19,871 nucleotides of DNA from Temnopleurus reevesii (taxonomy: Eukaryota > Echinodermata > Echinoidea > Temnopleuroida > Temnopleuridae): positions 540,974 to 560,844 of the forward strand of contig BQKZ01000009.1 in NCBI GenBank assembly GCA_036244855.1, read 5' to 3'. This document shows positions 7,106 to 18,212 of this stretch, in pieces (within the stretch, counting starts at the first letter, position 1; each line of letters opens with the position of its first letter). The translations under genes were made by a program, and so were the position numbers. The notes under the pieces were generated by a model. The model saw only the letters and a program-made list of their open reading frames with translations. It was not told the DNA's origin and ran no database searches.

Positions 7106-8578
7106 CTGATACAGATCATACAAAACATAACTTATTACACTGAGTGTTCATCAATCACAATACGGAATACACATAGTTCCAGCAAACACTACATCAAGTC
7201 CAGCAAGCCAAAATGTATGTGTTATTTTATCTTAAAAGGGTAAATAATTTAGTAAATCTGGTTTCTCCTAAGTGAAATAAATTCTTGTGATTCCAAGAGA
7301 TTTGATTTAGGCAGAGTTTCATGTGTCCTATTTCAATCCAGGAATCCCCACCATTCTTTGTGGAAATTTTGTGTGTAAAGTGAGTGGAGAGTTCTTCATA
7401 TTGGCAGCCATTTTGTGCATGTAGGTTGCCAATTTAAGGAACCCATGTCGGGTGGAAATCAAAATCATAACTTTTGAATGGATCATTTGATTTTATTTCA
7501 AAACTTTCAGTTTGATCCGTGTATTTTTCACTATCCACTGACAGTATATCAATTTCTGGGGTAAATTCTCCTTTAATTAAAGATTTGGTTCAATAGATCT
7601 ATCAGAAGTGATCTCAATATTATGCCTCTCCAACAAAACAACAAATTGAACTCTCCCATCCTCCCTCCAAAAATACAACAAATAAATTTAACAAAAAAAT
7701 ATATCAGCAACACATCTGACGTTCTCTTACGAAATTTAAAATGCAAATGTTCTTCATAAATGAGGACTGTAGATCATCTCCATGCCTGCACAGCAATAGT
7801 TCGAGCAACTATAACCAGAGCATCAAATATATGAAAATACAATCTAGTTTGGAAATAAAAATTCTACATTACAAAAAAAAATGTTAGTCAGCTCACCAAT
7901 AGAATGACATTGATGATCAGCAGTATTAAATTCATGTTTTGTCAGAGTGAGTACATGTATGACTAGCAATTATTGAAGCATTGCGATGTTCGCTACACCC
8001 AACAACTTCCAACAATTTTATTTTCTAAAAATGATATTGTTACCTCTTCATGTTGGACATCTTCCTCAACATCTTCAATATCTTGCACCTCTTCTACTTG
8101 CACTTCTGTCACCTAAATATCAATGATCAAGTAACAAATGGAAAAGTGAGTTAAAAAATTACAAATTACCTGAATAATAGATATATAGCATTCATTTGAT
8201 ATCTTTTAATTCTTCTGGTTTTGTGGTGTAATTGAACTACAATTCCATGGAAGTAAATTGTTTTTCTCCCAATATATATGTACGTATGATAAAAACAGTT
8301 GTGCATATTATTCTTTTTTTGTACATGTTATTCATTATTATTATTTTTTAAATTTATTTTCATTAGTACTCTGGGAATATTTGTTCTCATATAGTAGTGC
8401 TATTGCCATGTTTATAATCTTTCATTGATCCCCTCTACATATTTAGTTGACTTAGTGAGCCTTTGTTCTTTTTGTTTTAAAATCTTACCTCTCCTATGCC
8501 ATCCATTGGCTGTCCATCCTCTGTTGTACATGTTATTTCATGTCCACTCTCGACCTCGTGAACTTGAACCGTATCCAT
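7058..8578 (-). CDS. 5' part of an acidic Val-Gln-rich protein (three exons)
   Basis: Minus-strand coding exons at 8578-8489, 8112-8044 and 7105-7058 join in phase 0 and encode 69 residues. The start ATG at 8578 sits in ACCATGG, a strong initiation context, and an in-frame TGA lies 21 nt upstream in the same exon. The three donors are GAG|GTAAGA, GAG|GTAACA and CAG|GTAAGA. Acceptors are TTCTATAG, ATATTTAG and CTGTATCAG. The peptide is acidic, with a recurring V-x-V/E-Q pattern (TVQVHEVE, TEVQVEEVQDIEDVEED, VQMNDVH), Met/His-rich at its end, and without membrane or catalytic motifs. Such N-termini are common in sequence-specific transcription regulators, but I cannot name the family. Downstream exons were not found; they may lie further left in large introns or outside the window. 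Confidence 0.7.
7106..8043 (-). other. intron with a dispersed repeat
   Basis: A 938-bp intron between the second and third coding exons. It carries a dispersed repeat at about 7461-7575 that recurs in diverged form at 17175-17285. Nothing else is recognisable. Confidence 0.5.
7461..7575. repeat. dispersed repeat family 1, copy A
   Basis: It shares ATCATAACTTTTGAATGGAT, TTATTTCAAAACTTTCA-like and TATATCAAT-TCTGGGG-like stretches, in the same order and orientation, with 17175-17285. The identity is clear but imperfect, as expected for an old interspersed repeat. Confidence 0.6.
8044..8112 (-). other. 69-nt phase 0-0 exon, 23 codons
   Basis: Bounded by acceptor ATATTTAG and donor GAG|GTAACA. 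It encodes VTEVQVEEVQDIEDV then EEDVQHEE, nine of 23 residues being Glu. The exon is symmetric (phase 0 at both ends), so skipping would not break the frame. Confidence 0.7.
8113..8488 (-). other. intron between the first and second coding exons
   Basis: A 376-bp AT-rich intron, GTAAGA to TTTAG, without recognisable internal features. Confidence 0.55.
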
Positions 8579-8620
8579 GGTTACCCACAGTTCTCCTCAC
8601 CCTTTCTCCCTTAGAATCTT
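8489..8620 (-). other. exon with 5'UTR end and first 30 codons
   Basis: The acceptor TTGACTTCTATAG gives an exon start at 8620 (8617 is possible using the next AG). A 42-nt leader holds an in-frame TGA, then ATG at 8578. The coding part is MDTVQVHEVESGHEI followed by TCTTEDGQPMDGIGE and ends at the donor GAG|GTAAGA after 8489. A non-coding first exon must exist further right but was not identified. Confidence 0.7.
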
Positions 8621-11600
8621 CTATAGAAGTCAACAATAGATTAAAAAAAAATGGAAGTCAGAATGTCACATTAACAAAGCAACGACAGTGTATTAGAGTA
8701 ACAATATGTTCACCTTCATTATGAAATGTGAACAAATGAGAATTAGCATGCAGAGCATATTTCTAAGTTACACAAACATTACTCCTTTTTGAAAAGATAT
8801 AATGCAAAATGATTATTAAAAAATGATGTGTGAAAAAAGCGAAGAAGGCTTTGTGTTAGATACATGTATCTATATATATATTTCACTTTCTATTGGCAGA
8901 CACGTAATAAGTTCACAGTACGCACTGCTCTTTATGAAGCAATGAGAATGACATCTGACATTTCTAAAGGTCACCCTCTGGCTTCCTGATGCTGGTCATG
9001 TGCCGTGTGCACCATCATCAATTATGCATACGACACACAGGAACATGTCATGCACTTCGTATACATCACACAATATATACAGGCAGCTTATCGCTGCTGT
9101 TGAAACGAATCCTCCACTTGGAACAGACATGTAAATTTATATTAACATGCTTCCCTTGTGAAATTGATACTCTCTGCACATAATATTATTTTAAGAAAGC
9201 AATTTGTACATGAGAATAAAATAAACATGTAAGTGTAAATGTGATTTAATACATGTATGTGTATAAATTTGATGTTACCTAACTATAGATGTAACCTCAT
9301 TTTTATCATATTGTTGGTTGATTTTGTTCACATTTCATATAATTTAGCTTATTGACAGTAATGTTGTTTTTAAACAAGTACATGTATGTATCTTTTTTTT
9401 AATTATCCGTGAGATGAAAATAAAGATCTGTCTTAAATTCAAAATTTCATAGTGCTCATTCGTTTTTACGGGTTATTCATTCTTGACTTACAGTGTACAT
9501 AACGACCATAAATCATAAAATACAAAAATGTAAATAAGAAAAAAATGAATACAAGAATGTGATTAAAGACAAAAAATGAAGAAAAAAGAGACAAAAACAA
9601 AATAAACATTCACAGAAAATTATTGAAGAAAAATCAAAGGAAATTCAACATGTAAATTACACAATCGAAATCATGAACATGAAGTGTAAAAAATGATGCA
9701 CTTTGGGGTACCTTGGCAGATTTTGACAGAGGATGTAGCTGGTCTGCGACCCATGAATCATACTCTCCCTCTCTCATTTCCAACCCCTTTTCTCTCATTC
9801 AAAGTCTGTCACATGACTCATTTCACATCCATCAAAGTGTTGATCTAAAACTCATGTTGTTCCACTTAGTTAATATGAATTGCAACAAAGATTGACCAGG
9901 TACATGTATTGCACCAAATCTTTTATAGTAGACGTCTGAAATATATTGATTCTGGACTGCATCAGAAGACTTCACGTTGAAAGACCTTGCCCTACTTCTC
10001 CAAACTCTGCCAATCATAACAAATGAGCTCAGAATAAAATCCAACAACACTTATATGTTAAGTCAAACCTTTCTTTTCCCCCTTGATGAATTAACATGCA
10101 TATATATGTACCATATATATCACAGCACTTTTTAAGTAAATCTGATTCATAATGATTGTGATAATACATTTTTTTTTTAAAGAGTAAGAACTGAGATGTA
10201 GCAAGATTAAAAAAGAGGAGAGAGACTTTCCTGAAAATTGCACACTGTATGACCAAATTGACAAGAGAATGACAAAGACATTGAATGACTTTTCATTTAT
10301 AATCCAAGTAATTTTTTTACTGGAAGTTGTGTGTTTTTCTGTGTTTTGGGGTGTGTAACCATGAGAACAAGAGGGCGTTTGACAGCCCCTGAAGTGTTGT
10401 AGATTATCAACAGGAAGCATCCACTACAACCCTGTAAAACCAGCGGATGTGACCCTCCGACTTAAGGGCGGAGTTCACGTCTAACTGCAGTTTAACTATT
10501 TGAAATGGGAAAATGCAAAGGGAGACTTGGCAGCCATGCACTGTTTTTTCCATATGTGACAGAGGGATAAATGTGCAAAGTCAGAACTACACTTGTGTTG
10601 TTTTCCAATAATTCTATTAAATTTGCTTCATTTTCAATCTGAAAAATGTCAATATCTCACAAGGACATGAAACTTTTTACAGCAGTTTGAGATTTGGATC
10701 AAAATTTCATCCTTTTTAAAACTTTTTTGTATTTTCTTGTCTTATTATTTTTTGTATTATCCAATACCATCAACTGGCTTCAATTCCCAACTCCAAGTAT
10801 ACTCTTTCTCTTGTGCCATTTGTGCTGTAAAGGTAAAGAAGAAAATTGACCAATGAAGAAAGTGGGCTTGCCTCTAAGATATATGTTGAAATCTACCACC
10901 TACAAGGAATAATTTTACTTTTCATGTTTGATTAGGAGTTTTAATATTGAGGAAACATTCTCTTTACATGTACTATACATTTCTGTGCGAAAGTTGCTAA
11001 ACAAAACATTTTTTGTATAGCAATCCTGCTGAATTGCATAGCAAATAGCAATGCGATACCAGGAAAATCATTACCTACACCTCCATTAATTAGAATTGAA
11101 ATTGTAGAGCTGTTAAAAGTAAACCATTGTAATAAAAAGGAAAAAACTAAGGATGTTGTGATCATGGGTACTGATCAAAATTTTATGTTGAATATGATCA
11201 TAATATGTAAAATTACATTGCACTTGTTTTAAGAATTGTTTAGCACTATTCAGAAACATTTTGAAAAATTTTTACACATACGAAGGCTGTTTAACGATAA
11301 GCCCCTTTTTTAATTTCAAATCTATTAGTCCATTTTTAAATCCCGATTTTTAGTGATAAATGCTTAAAAATGTACAGCATATACACTGTACCTTTACCAA
11401 TATTTCCCCATAAAAATGTATTGAATTAGCTCACATGGCAAGTATAATCATTTTGAGCTAAACAGTAATTACATTTTCCTTTTTTCATAGAATGTATTAC
11501 TAATTCCTGCAATTCTACCTATAAATATGTATATGTCCAACCCTTTACAAATTCATTATTAAATTAGAAACTGTAATTTTTCGAAATTTCATAATGCAAA

Positions 11601-14199
11601 GCTTCTATAAATAAATCTCAAAGAAAAGACAAATTTTCATATTAAAACGGGAAAAATATGTCCATGCAGTAAAAGGAAGAAATGGAGAAACAGCAATATA
11701 GGCATTTCTGTTTACTTCAATCTTCATCAGTACCTTTGTATTTTAACAGGGAACAAACAGATTTCCAACTCTATTAATGCAGAGCCTCATCATTTATGCA
11801 CATTATCTTTCTGTGTGCATCTGAACTATTGACCCCTGTACCACAGCAGCTCCGTCTGGCTGACTGAAGAGCGAAGTGCATGGAGAATCCTGCTCAGTCT
11901 GCTGCATAAAGAGCTTTTTAATATGCATGCAAATAAGCGACCATTGAAATGTCAGCCAGCAACTTATTCAAAGCCAAGATTATGGATTAGTCTTTGGAAA
12001 CAGGCTATTAGCAAAAATAATAATAATAACTTGGTAAAATAGGTTCATAATTTATCCAACACAAAAGGAAAAAATCTTTCCTTTAATATGTAGACATCCA
12101 AAATATTTATGTAATGATTTGTAGGTATGAGAATTGAAACTATGGCACAAAAAAGGGGTGGACAAATATCAATCTAACCGTACCATTTTAGACAAGGAAA
12201 CTTGAGTATGCAGTACTTATAACAATAATACTTCAAGCTTGTTTGTCAAACTGTAAGATATATATTTGTTATTTTTATAAATGAAGAACTTTCTTGAAGC
12301 ACACTGTGGAATCTGATGGTTGCAATTCATTTGTTCATTAATACACAATTTAAGGCATCTAAAAGGCTTATGGGGTGTTGCTAAAAAGTTGCAATTGATC
12401 ACAAGACGTTTGCAGTTAATCGGAATGTGCCAATCAAAATCACTGTTCCATGCGAGTCTTGCTAAATGTGCATTCCGTGTGCGAATGAAAATGCGCGTTT
12501 CAATTTGCAAAGTTGTAGTTGATTTGTAGTTGATTTTGAACAACAGTATGTGATATTTGTATACATGTTAGATGTCAATAGCAGTATTAAAATACATTTG
12601 ATAATACTATAAGATGACATGTAATTTAATTTATCAATCATTTAAAAATATACTTAGTCCAGCTGAATAAAAAAATGAAATCAAAACAAGCTTACATACA
12701 GTAGTTATTCTTTTCTACATTGTACATATTAAAGAAATGAAAAATTAATTTAAGTAAAAATGTGTTTTAACTTTATACTTAACCATTTTCTTTTAAAAAG
12801 TGACACAAATTTGACAATCGTGCATTGTTTTTTGGCTAACTGGCTGCAATAAAACTACATTCTAGCCATCATTCTGTTCTTTGATAATCATCCTTTACAT
12901 TCTCTAGCAATCGAGGGACTACTTTCATAACAAATTGAAATTGTATGCACTCACTTTGTCAAATGAACAATAGAGCAAAATATAATTTGATTATCTGATA
13001 CCAAATAAAATGAATGTGAAAATGTAATTTAAACTGTAATTTAAAATGGATTTGAATACATAACAAAAGAAAATGGAGTGGAATTCCAAAATTTTGTTGC
13101 CCCCCCCCCCACCTTTATTTTTCAAGATGCAAACTTTCCCAATAGTTATTGTAGCATATATATGTTTGTAAATAAAGTGCATGTAGATTAGTCCATTGTT
13201 TTTCATGGTCAACACTCTGGACATGTGCACAATGAATAGAAAGATATTTCACAATGCAGCTCCAGGTAGAGGCTTACATGTACGCAATTTATGAATCTTT
13301 ACATTTTTAAATGTTCTATAGGGATTGAAAAGTTATTCAAAATATTATAAATTATGTGCATGTGATAAAAAATATGGCAATAGACATACAGCTTGGTTTT
13401 TGTATATTTGATTAAAACAGAACAGCAGGGTCTGTTTATAGACTGCATGCTTGTGAGCAGCTGAATTTGTACAAGATTGACCCGACCTGCATCAAAGTGC
13501 CTTGAGAAAAGGATACATGCAAAGCTTTGAGCTGCAGCTAATTAGCATACCTAAGTTAGTGGGCTTACAAGAGTACAGCAATTACAAAATAGAATTAAGA
13601 CAATTCTCACATTGAACAAGGAAGTAAAACAACCAGAAATAATTTGAATAAATTCAGCAAAAAGAGTAAATTATGGAAAATAGAATACAAGTATTTAACA
13701 TTAAATCACCATTATGTATGAAACTACACAAAATATCACGGTACTTTTAGTGCCAACATTACAAACATCCAATAATTTTTCTTCCTTAAAAAAACAAAAA
13801 CAAAAAAAAAAAAATGTATCATATCCATGAACAAGAAAACCCTATGTTGCTGTACATGTACAGTGCTGTCTTTCAACTCTTGAACATAATATAATTCACC
13901 TTTGGCTGATATATTCGTGTGATACACACTGGTGATAAAGATAATTTAATTCAGGTTCTGTAAATGTATAAGTAAATCTAAAAATAAATCAAGTTCCTTT
14001 TATTAAACTGTATTCTTATATTTTTACTAATAAAAATTCTATTTAGCTGTTTACATGTATGATCTCCAAAACTTAATGATATTCCTGATGCAGTTCTCAA
14101 CAAAATTTCTTTTGATTGCTTGTCTTGACTGGGCAAATGATTGAGGAAAATGTCTTTCTACATAGTTAGACAATATGTAACTTTTGAAACAATAAAGAC
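8621..14199. other. long gene-free stretch, AT-rich
   Basis: No coding exon could be supported on either strand. Three CpG-retaining blocks probably are diverged interspersed repeats: about 10380-10500, about 11820-11940 and 12340-12540. The last contains TTGCAATTGATCACAA and TTTGCAGTTAATCGGAA as related sub-repeats, plus a doubled GTAGTTGATTT. A C10 run lies at 13101-13110, and a perfect 14-bp palindrome CTGTACATGTACAG at 13850-13863. The stretch probably includes the upstream intron and promoter of the minus-strand gene, which I could not locate. Confidence 0.45.
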
Positions 14200-14604
14200 G
14201 ACATGAATCCTCGAACACGCGCAGTCAAAATTTATGCCTTTGTCATCACTCGATCAGAAAGATATTACCACTTTTCCCATGTCATCAAAAATCAAAAACA
14301 TTTTGGGCAATTTTAATAAATTTTTGGCTCTGTGACCATATCTTACATTTCTTCCTCACATGCTTATACATAATTGAGCTACGTTTGGAAAAAATTGGTT
14401 CACAGTTATCGTGGTACATGTCAAAAGAGTTCAATTTTTTTTTGTCCTGTGACCTTTGAGATCCTGAACCCCAAATCTGGTCAGTTCATCCTCCCATGGT
14501 TATACAGTATTGAGCTAGGTTTGATAGAAATTGGTTCGCTTACTCTAAACTGATCATGGTAACAAGCCATTTGGGGTGATTTTTTTACCAGGTTTTTGGT
14601 CCTG

Positions 14605-14624
14605 TGAACTTTGACCTTTGACCA
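14605..14624 (+). promoter_or_regulatory. triple direct half-sites, DR1-like
   Basis: TGAACT, TGACCT and TGACCA follow one another with single-base spacers. Read on the other strand this is TGGTCA-A-AGGTCA-A-AGTTCA, the DR1 arrangement bound by RXR, HNF4 and COUP-TF type nuclear receptors. A second copy is at 14767-14786 (TGAACT, TGACCT, TGATCA), and double sites occur at 14450 and 15077. This is a motif match; function is unproven and the motif belongs to a repeat. Confidence 0.4.
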
Positions 14625-14841
14625 CCTGGGCCCAAAACCTAATCAGTTCATCTTCCCATGGTTATACAGTAATGAGCTAGGTTTGAGAAAAATTGGTCCG
14701 CTTACTCTAAACTTTATCATGGTAACAAGCCATTTGGGGTGATTTTTTACCAGGTTTTTGGCCCTGTGAACTTTGACCTTTGATCACCTAAGCCCAATAT
14801 CTAATTAGTTGATCCTCACATGCTTATTAATACTTGAGACA

Positions 14842-14998
14842 CAGGGCGCTACAAACCCACTTGCCCACACGCAACAAAATTTAGCTTGCCCAATAAGGCA
14901 AGTGAGAGTTGTAGCTACAGTACTATTTTTTCTCTATATTAAATTGGCATGGGGCAAGGGAAAAATTTGTTCAGGCAAGTGATTGAAAATTTTAGTTA
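14842..14998 (+). mobile_element. diverged relative of the 16315-16553 TIR element
   Basis: It begins CAGGGCGCTACAAACCCAC, matching the reverse complement of the right end of the element at 16315-16553 (CAGGGGACTACAAACTCAC). The match continues through AAATTTAGC, a GGCAAGT block, AAATTGGCAT and AAATTTGTTCAGG. It interrupts a tandem-array unit, so it inserted after the array formed. Its right end is decayed or truncated. Confidence 0.65.
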
Positions 14999-15153
14999 CG
15001 GGTCAGAATCAATTTCATGGTTCCAGAGTAATCGCGGCAACAAACTGATTTGGGTGATTTGAGTTTTTTGGCCCTGTGACCTTTGACCCCTGAGCCAAAA
15101 ATCTAATCATTAAATTCTCACATGCTAATACATGCTTGATCTAAATTTGGTTA

Positions 15154-15156
<3 letters not shown>

Positions 15157-15190
<34 letters not shown>

Positions 15191-15780
15191 GAGAGATGGA
15201 ATATGAGAATGGATAATGAGGAGAGAAAAGAGGGAGGGAATACAAGCTGGGATAATGAGGAGAGAGGGAATACAAACAGGGATAATGAGGAGAGAGATGG
15301 AGACGAGAGGTGGAGGAGAGATGGAGGAGAGATGGAGGAGAGATGGAGAGAGAAGAGAGAGGGAATACGAGCAGGGATAATGTGGAGATGGAGAGAAAGG
15401 AGAGATGGAATACAAGAAGGAATGAAAGAGATGAATAGAAAAAGCGAGGGAATACAAGTAGGGATGAGGAGAGAGATGGATAAGAAAGGGAGGAGAGATG
15501 AAGAGAAAACAGAAAGGGAATACTAGTAGGAATAATGAGGAGAGAGAGAGAACACGAGTAGGGATAATGTAGATGGGTAGAGGGTAGAAGAAAAGGATAA
15601 AGGAGGAACAAAAGAGGGATAAAGGAAGAATAAAAATGGAAAAGAAGAATAAGAAGAAGAAAGATGAGAAAGAGAAAGAAGGGAAAGAGGAGAAAGAGAA
15701 AGAGGAGAAAGAGAATGAGGATAGAAGGAAAATGCAATTGATGAAAAAGAAGAGGACAATGAGGAGGGGGGAGAAGAGTC
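15157..15780 (+). repeat. polypurine GA-rich minisatellite
   Basis: It starts with (AG)n at about 15157-15185 and continues as nearly pure purine with degenerate units of roughly 30 bp around GGGAATACAAG, AGGGATAATGAGGAGAGA and GATGGAGGAGA. The distal part is AAGAGAAAGAGG-like. Long Ser/Leu/Phe-rich frames on the minus strand follow from the polypyrimidine composition and are not genes. Such tracts can form triplex (H-DNA). Confidence 0.85.
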
Positions 15781-15844
15781 TTAATGCCAACATGAGCGAT
15801 ATCGTAAGTCAACTTCTTTTGGGGCAAGGGTAATTCCGAAGGGA

Positions 15845-15867
15845 GGGGGGGGGGGGGGGGGGGGGGG
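15845..15867 (+). repeat. G23 homopolymer
   Basis: An uninterrupted run of about 23 G directly after a GGGA. It is prone to quadruplex formation and to sequencing-length error, so its true length is uncertain. Confidence 0.9.
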
Positions 15868-16314
15868 TCAGGGGCAGGAGCAGGATACAATGTACCTCAG
15901 AATGTCATGACGACAACCATCAGACAATTAGACTTACATGTACATCCAAAGGAGTGGTATATTGGTTGATTAAATATACCACACTTTAAATGTACATCAG
16001 ATTAAAGATAAGGAATATAGCATTTTAATATTTTAGTATTTTGATACAAGAAAAAATAGCAGTCAATGTATTGATTTGCCTGACAGTGTTAGTTCTGACA
16101 TTTATCACTTTTAGTGGAAGGAATATTGTGAAATAATGAGAAAATTAAACGAAGGAAGAACTATAAGAAGATGAATACGAATATGAACAATCAGAATGAT
16201 TTAAAAGTTCCTTATCGACATTGCATGTTCTATGTTTGAAAGTGTCTTTTTTTTTCAGGCACAGAATAGATTGATAGAATATTATAATAAAGCTAATGAT
16301 CAATTATGACAAGG
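15868..16314. other. AT-rich spacer
   Basis: Nothing recognisable; one TACATGTA palindrome at 15935 and short T-runs. Confidence 0.5.
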
Positions 16315-16553
16315 CAGGGTGCTACAAGAATTCTTTTCACCAGCTGCTCTGTTGGGCAACTAGGATTTTAAATCATTTTCCTGAACAAATATTTCTCTTG
16401 CCAAAAATTCATGGCCAATGCCAATTTCATGAAGAGGAAAACTTTTATAAAACTGTTACTTGCCCTATAGGGCATGCGACAATTTCATTTACTTGCCAAA
16501 CAGCTAAATTTAGTTTCCCCTGGCATGCTGGCAAGTGAGTTTGTAGTCCCCTG
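16315..16553. mobile_element. 239-bp TIR element with CAAGG flanks
   Basis: The left end CAGGGTGCTACAA and the reverse complement of the right end, CAGGGGACTACAA, match at 11 of 13 positions. CAAGG lies directly outside both ends (16310-16314 and 16554-16558), a plausible 5-bp target-site duplication. The interior has GGCAAG/CTTGCC-rich motifs and no transposase, so it would be non-autonomous. A diverged relative lies at 14842-14998 in opposite orientation. An 80-codon ORF inside (16296-16538) is probably incidental. The superfamily is not determined. Confidence 0.7.
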
Positions 16554-16558
16554 CAAGG

Positions 16559-17174
16559 ATGAAAATTTTCTTTGAGAAAATTTTTAGAACACACATCAAA
16601 CAAATAGAAACTACACTTACTTTTAGTTTTGATCTACTCATGTTAGTTTTCCTTTGGTAAAAAAAAATGGCCACTTGGGGAAGTGTCTTTGAGAAATAAT
16701 TGCCCACATAGCATTGTCACCTGTCCTGGAAAAGTGGGCATGGGGGTTTGTACTTTGTAGAGTCCTGGTATTGTCAGTGAATGAAAAAATCAAATTAAAT
16801 GAACAAACTGAAAATTTGAGAAAAATTGGACAATCCATGCTCTACAAATTTTTAGTTTTCCTTTCCATCTGTGATGATCTTCCTTGAGTTGGCAACTGGC
16901 ATAATAATATGGTATCATGGAGAACGCCCGTTCACTTTTTTTTTTTTAATCTAAAAATGGATTGATTTCGATTGAGGGATCACCATTATTCTCTCCAAAA
17001 TACACGTACTTGCACAATTTATGTGGGTACACTGTATATATAGTTATTAATAAAACAAATTGTTTGCCTTTCTTGTAAAAGAGGAAAAAAAGAGTTCCCT
17101 TTGATGCAATCATGGATTTTGTCAAAGTTACCAACTCAAAGATGCCCATTTGTGATATAAATGAAAATTTGTAA
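16559..17174. other. AT-rich spacer, possible further element fragment
   Basis: No gene. Around 16730-16770, GTGGGCATGGGGGTTTGTAC and TAGAGTCCTGG loosely resemble the right end of the 16315-16553 element, suggesting an older partial copy. T- and A-runs are otherwise the only features. Confidence 0.35.
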
Positions 17175-17285
17175 AATTCATAACTTTTGAATGGATTATT
17201 CTATTTTACTTCAAGTTTCAATATGTTCATCTCATTTTTCTTCATTCTCTGATAGCACATCAATATCCGGGGGAAGTTTCCTTGA
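17175..17285. repeat. dispersed repeat family 1, copy B
   Basis: Diverged partner of 7461-7575 in the same orientation, sharing TTCATAACTTTTGAATGGAT and AGCACATCAATATCCGGGG-like ends. Confidence 0.6.
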
Positions 17286-18115
17286 TACATGTAAGTTTCA
17301 AGGCAAGAATATCAGGGGCATAATCATGGATCATTACATTTCACCCCAACTTCAGACTTGAAAGTTTCTCTGACAAAAATTACTGTACAAAATTATTTTA
17401 CCAAAGCTTAGTCCTACCAATTTATGTGTCATTAGAAGGGTCTTAGTTCTAAGAGTGTAATAATGTTGTTTTTTTGGACAGGGTGTTTTGTGTTTTCTTG
17501 GCAAAGATTTTTCTGAAGTAACTTCTTTCCATCTTTTTTTCCCATGAATTTTAAATGATAACTCCTTTCATATGTCTTCATCACATTGTTTTCTTCTATT
17601 GCTAAAAATGCTATTTTAAAGTCCTCAAGACAATTTTCTTTCAGAATTGTGTAAGTATACTATTTTGGGTATTAACGTCCCCACGCCAAATTGTCCCCGT
17701 GTACTACCAAAACGTCCTCAGGTGTAACCAAAACAATCCCCAGGTTAGTTCTCAGACTAAACATGTCCTTTTATCTACATCATGTTTCTTCACAATCTAA
17801 TTCAACTCCAGCTAGTCTACTTTATATCATTTTTTTCAAGTGTATGTCTGAAATAAATCCAAGTTGGAATGTTAATTGATTTAACTGACCGCATTTAAGG
17901 GGGAAAAACGGATCTAACCTAAGTGATGTCTGGACGACCTAGGCAGGTTAGGGTGGGGGATGCTTCCAGGACTGCTATAATTTTAATTAGTATATATTTA
18001 TTGTGCATAATGTGCTGAAGAAGTCTTGCCTTTTAAGGCATCGCATGCAGTCGTTTTTTAAACAGCTTTTTTTCAGCGCCAGTGCAAATTACGGCTGGCC
18101 CAGAGTTAATTACTA

Positions 18116-18212
18116 TTATCACCCTTATTGTTATCATTATTAAAATTATCATCATTGTCATCATCGTCATCATCATTATCATCATCATTAACATTATTAT
18201 CACTATTTATTG
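18116..18212. repeat. (ATC/ATT)n trinucleotide microsatellite
   Basis: Imperfect ATC, ATT and GTC trinucleotides in tandem. The short Ser/Leu-rich ORF over it is a repeat product. Confidence 0.8.

Larger units (their letters stand above)
14200..15155 (+). repeat. degenerate tandem array, units about 155-162 bp
   Basis: About five units anchored on the core CTGTGA(C/A)C occur at 14329, 14448, 14602, 14764 and 15074. Between the cores, units share CATGGTTATACAGTA, GAGCTAGGTTTGA, CTTACTCTAAACT and ATCATGGTAACAAGCCATTT. The two central units (14470-14830) are close copies; outer units are more decayed. The last interval is longer because an unrelated element is inserted at 14842. Non-coding. Confidence 0.8.

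Noticed and set aside
9713..9760. Possible upstream minus-strand exon ending CCAAG|GTACC
   Set aside because: Its frame joined to the exon at 8620 stops soon and conflicts with the well-supported ATG at 8578; a leader exon here cannot be confirmed.
11820..13560. Octamer ATGCAAAT near 11925 and homeobox/TCF-like words near 13490-13550 as enhancers
   Set aside because: Short motifs like these occur often by chance in AT-rich DNA; without conservation data they cannot be supported.
15125..15890. Long Ser/Leu/Phe-rich minus-strand frames (222 and 249 codons)
   Set aside because: They are the translation of the polypurine minisatellite; their composition follows from the repeat.
16296..16538. 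80-codon plus-strand ORF
   Set aside because: It lies almost entirely inside the TIR element and has no recognisable domain.
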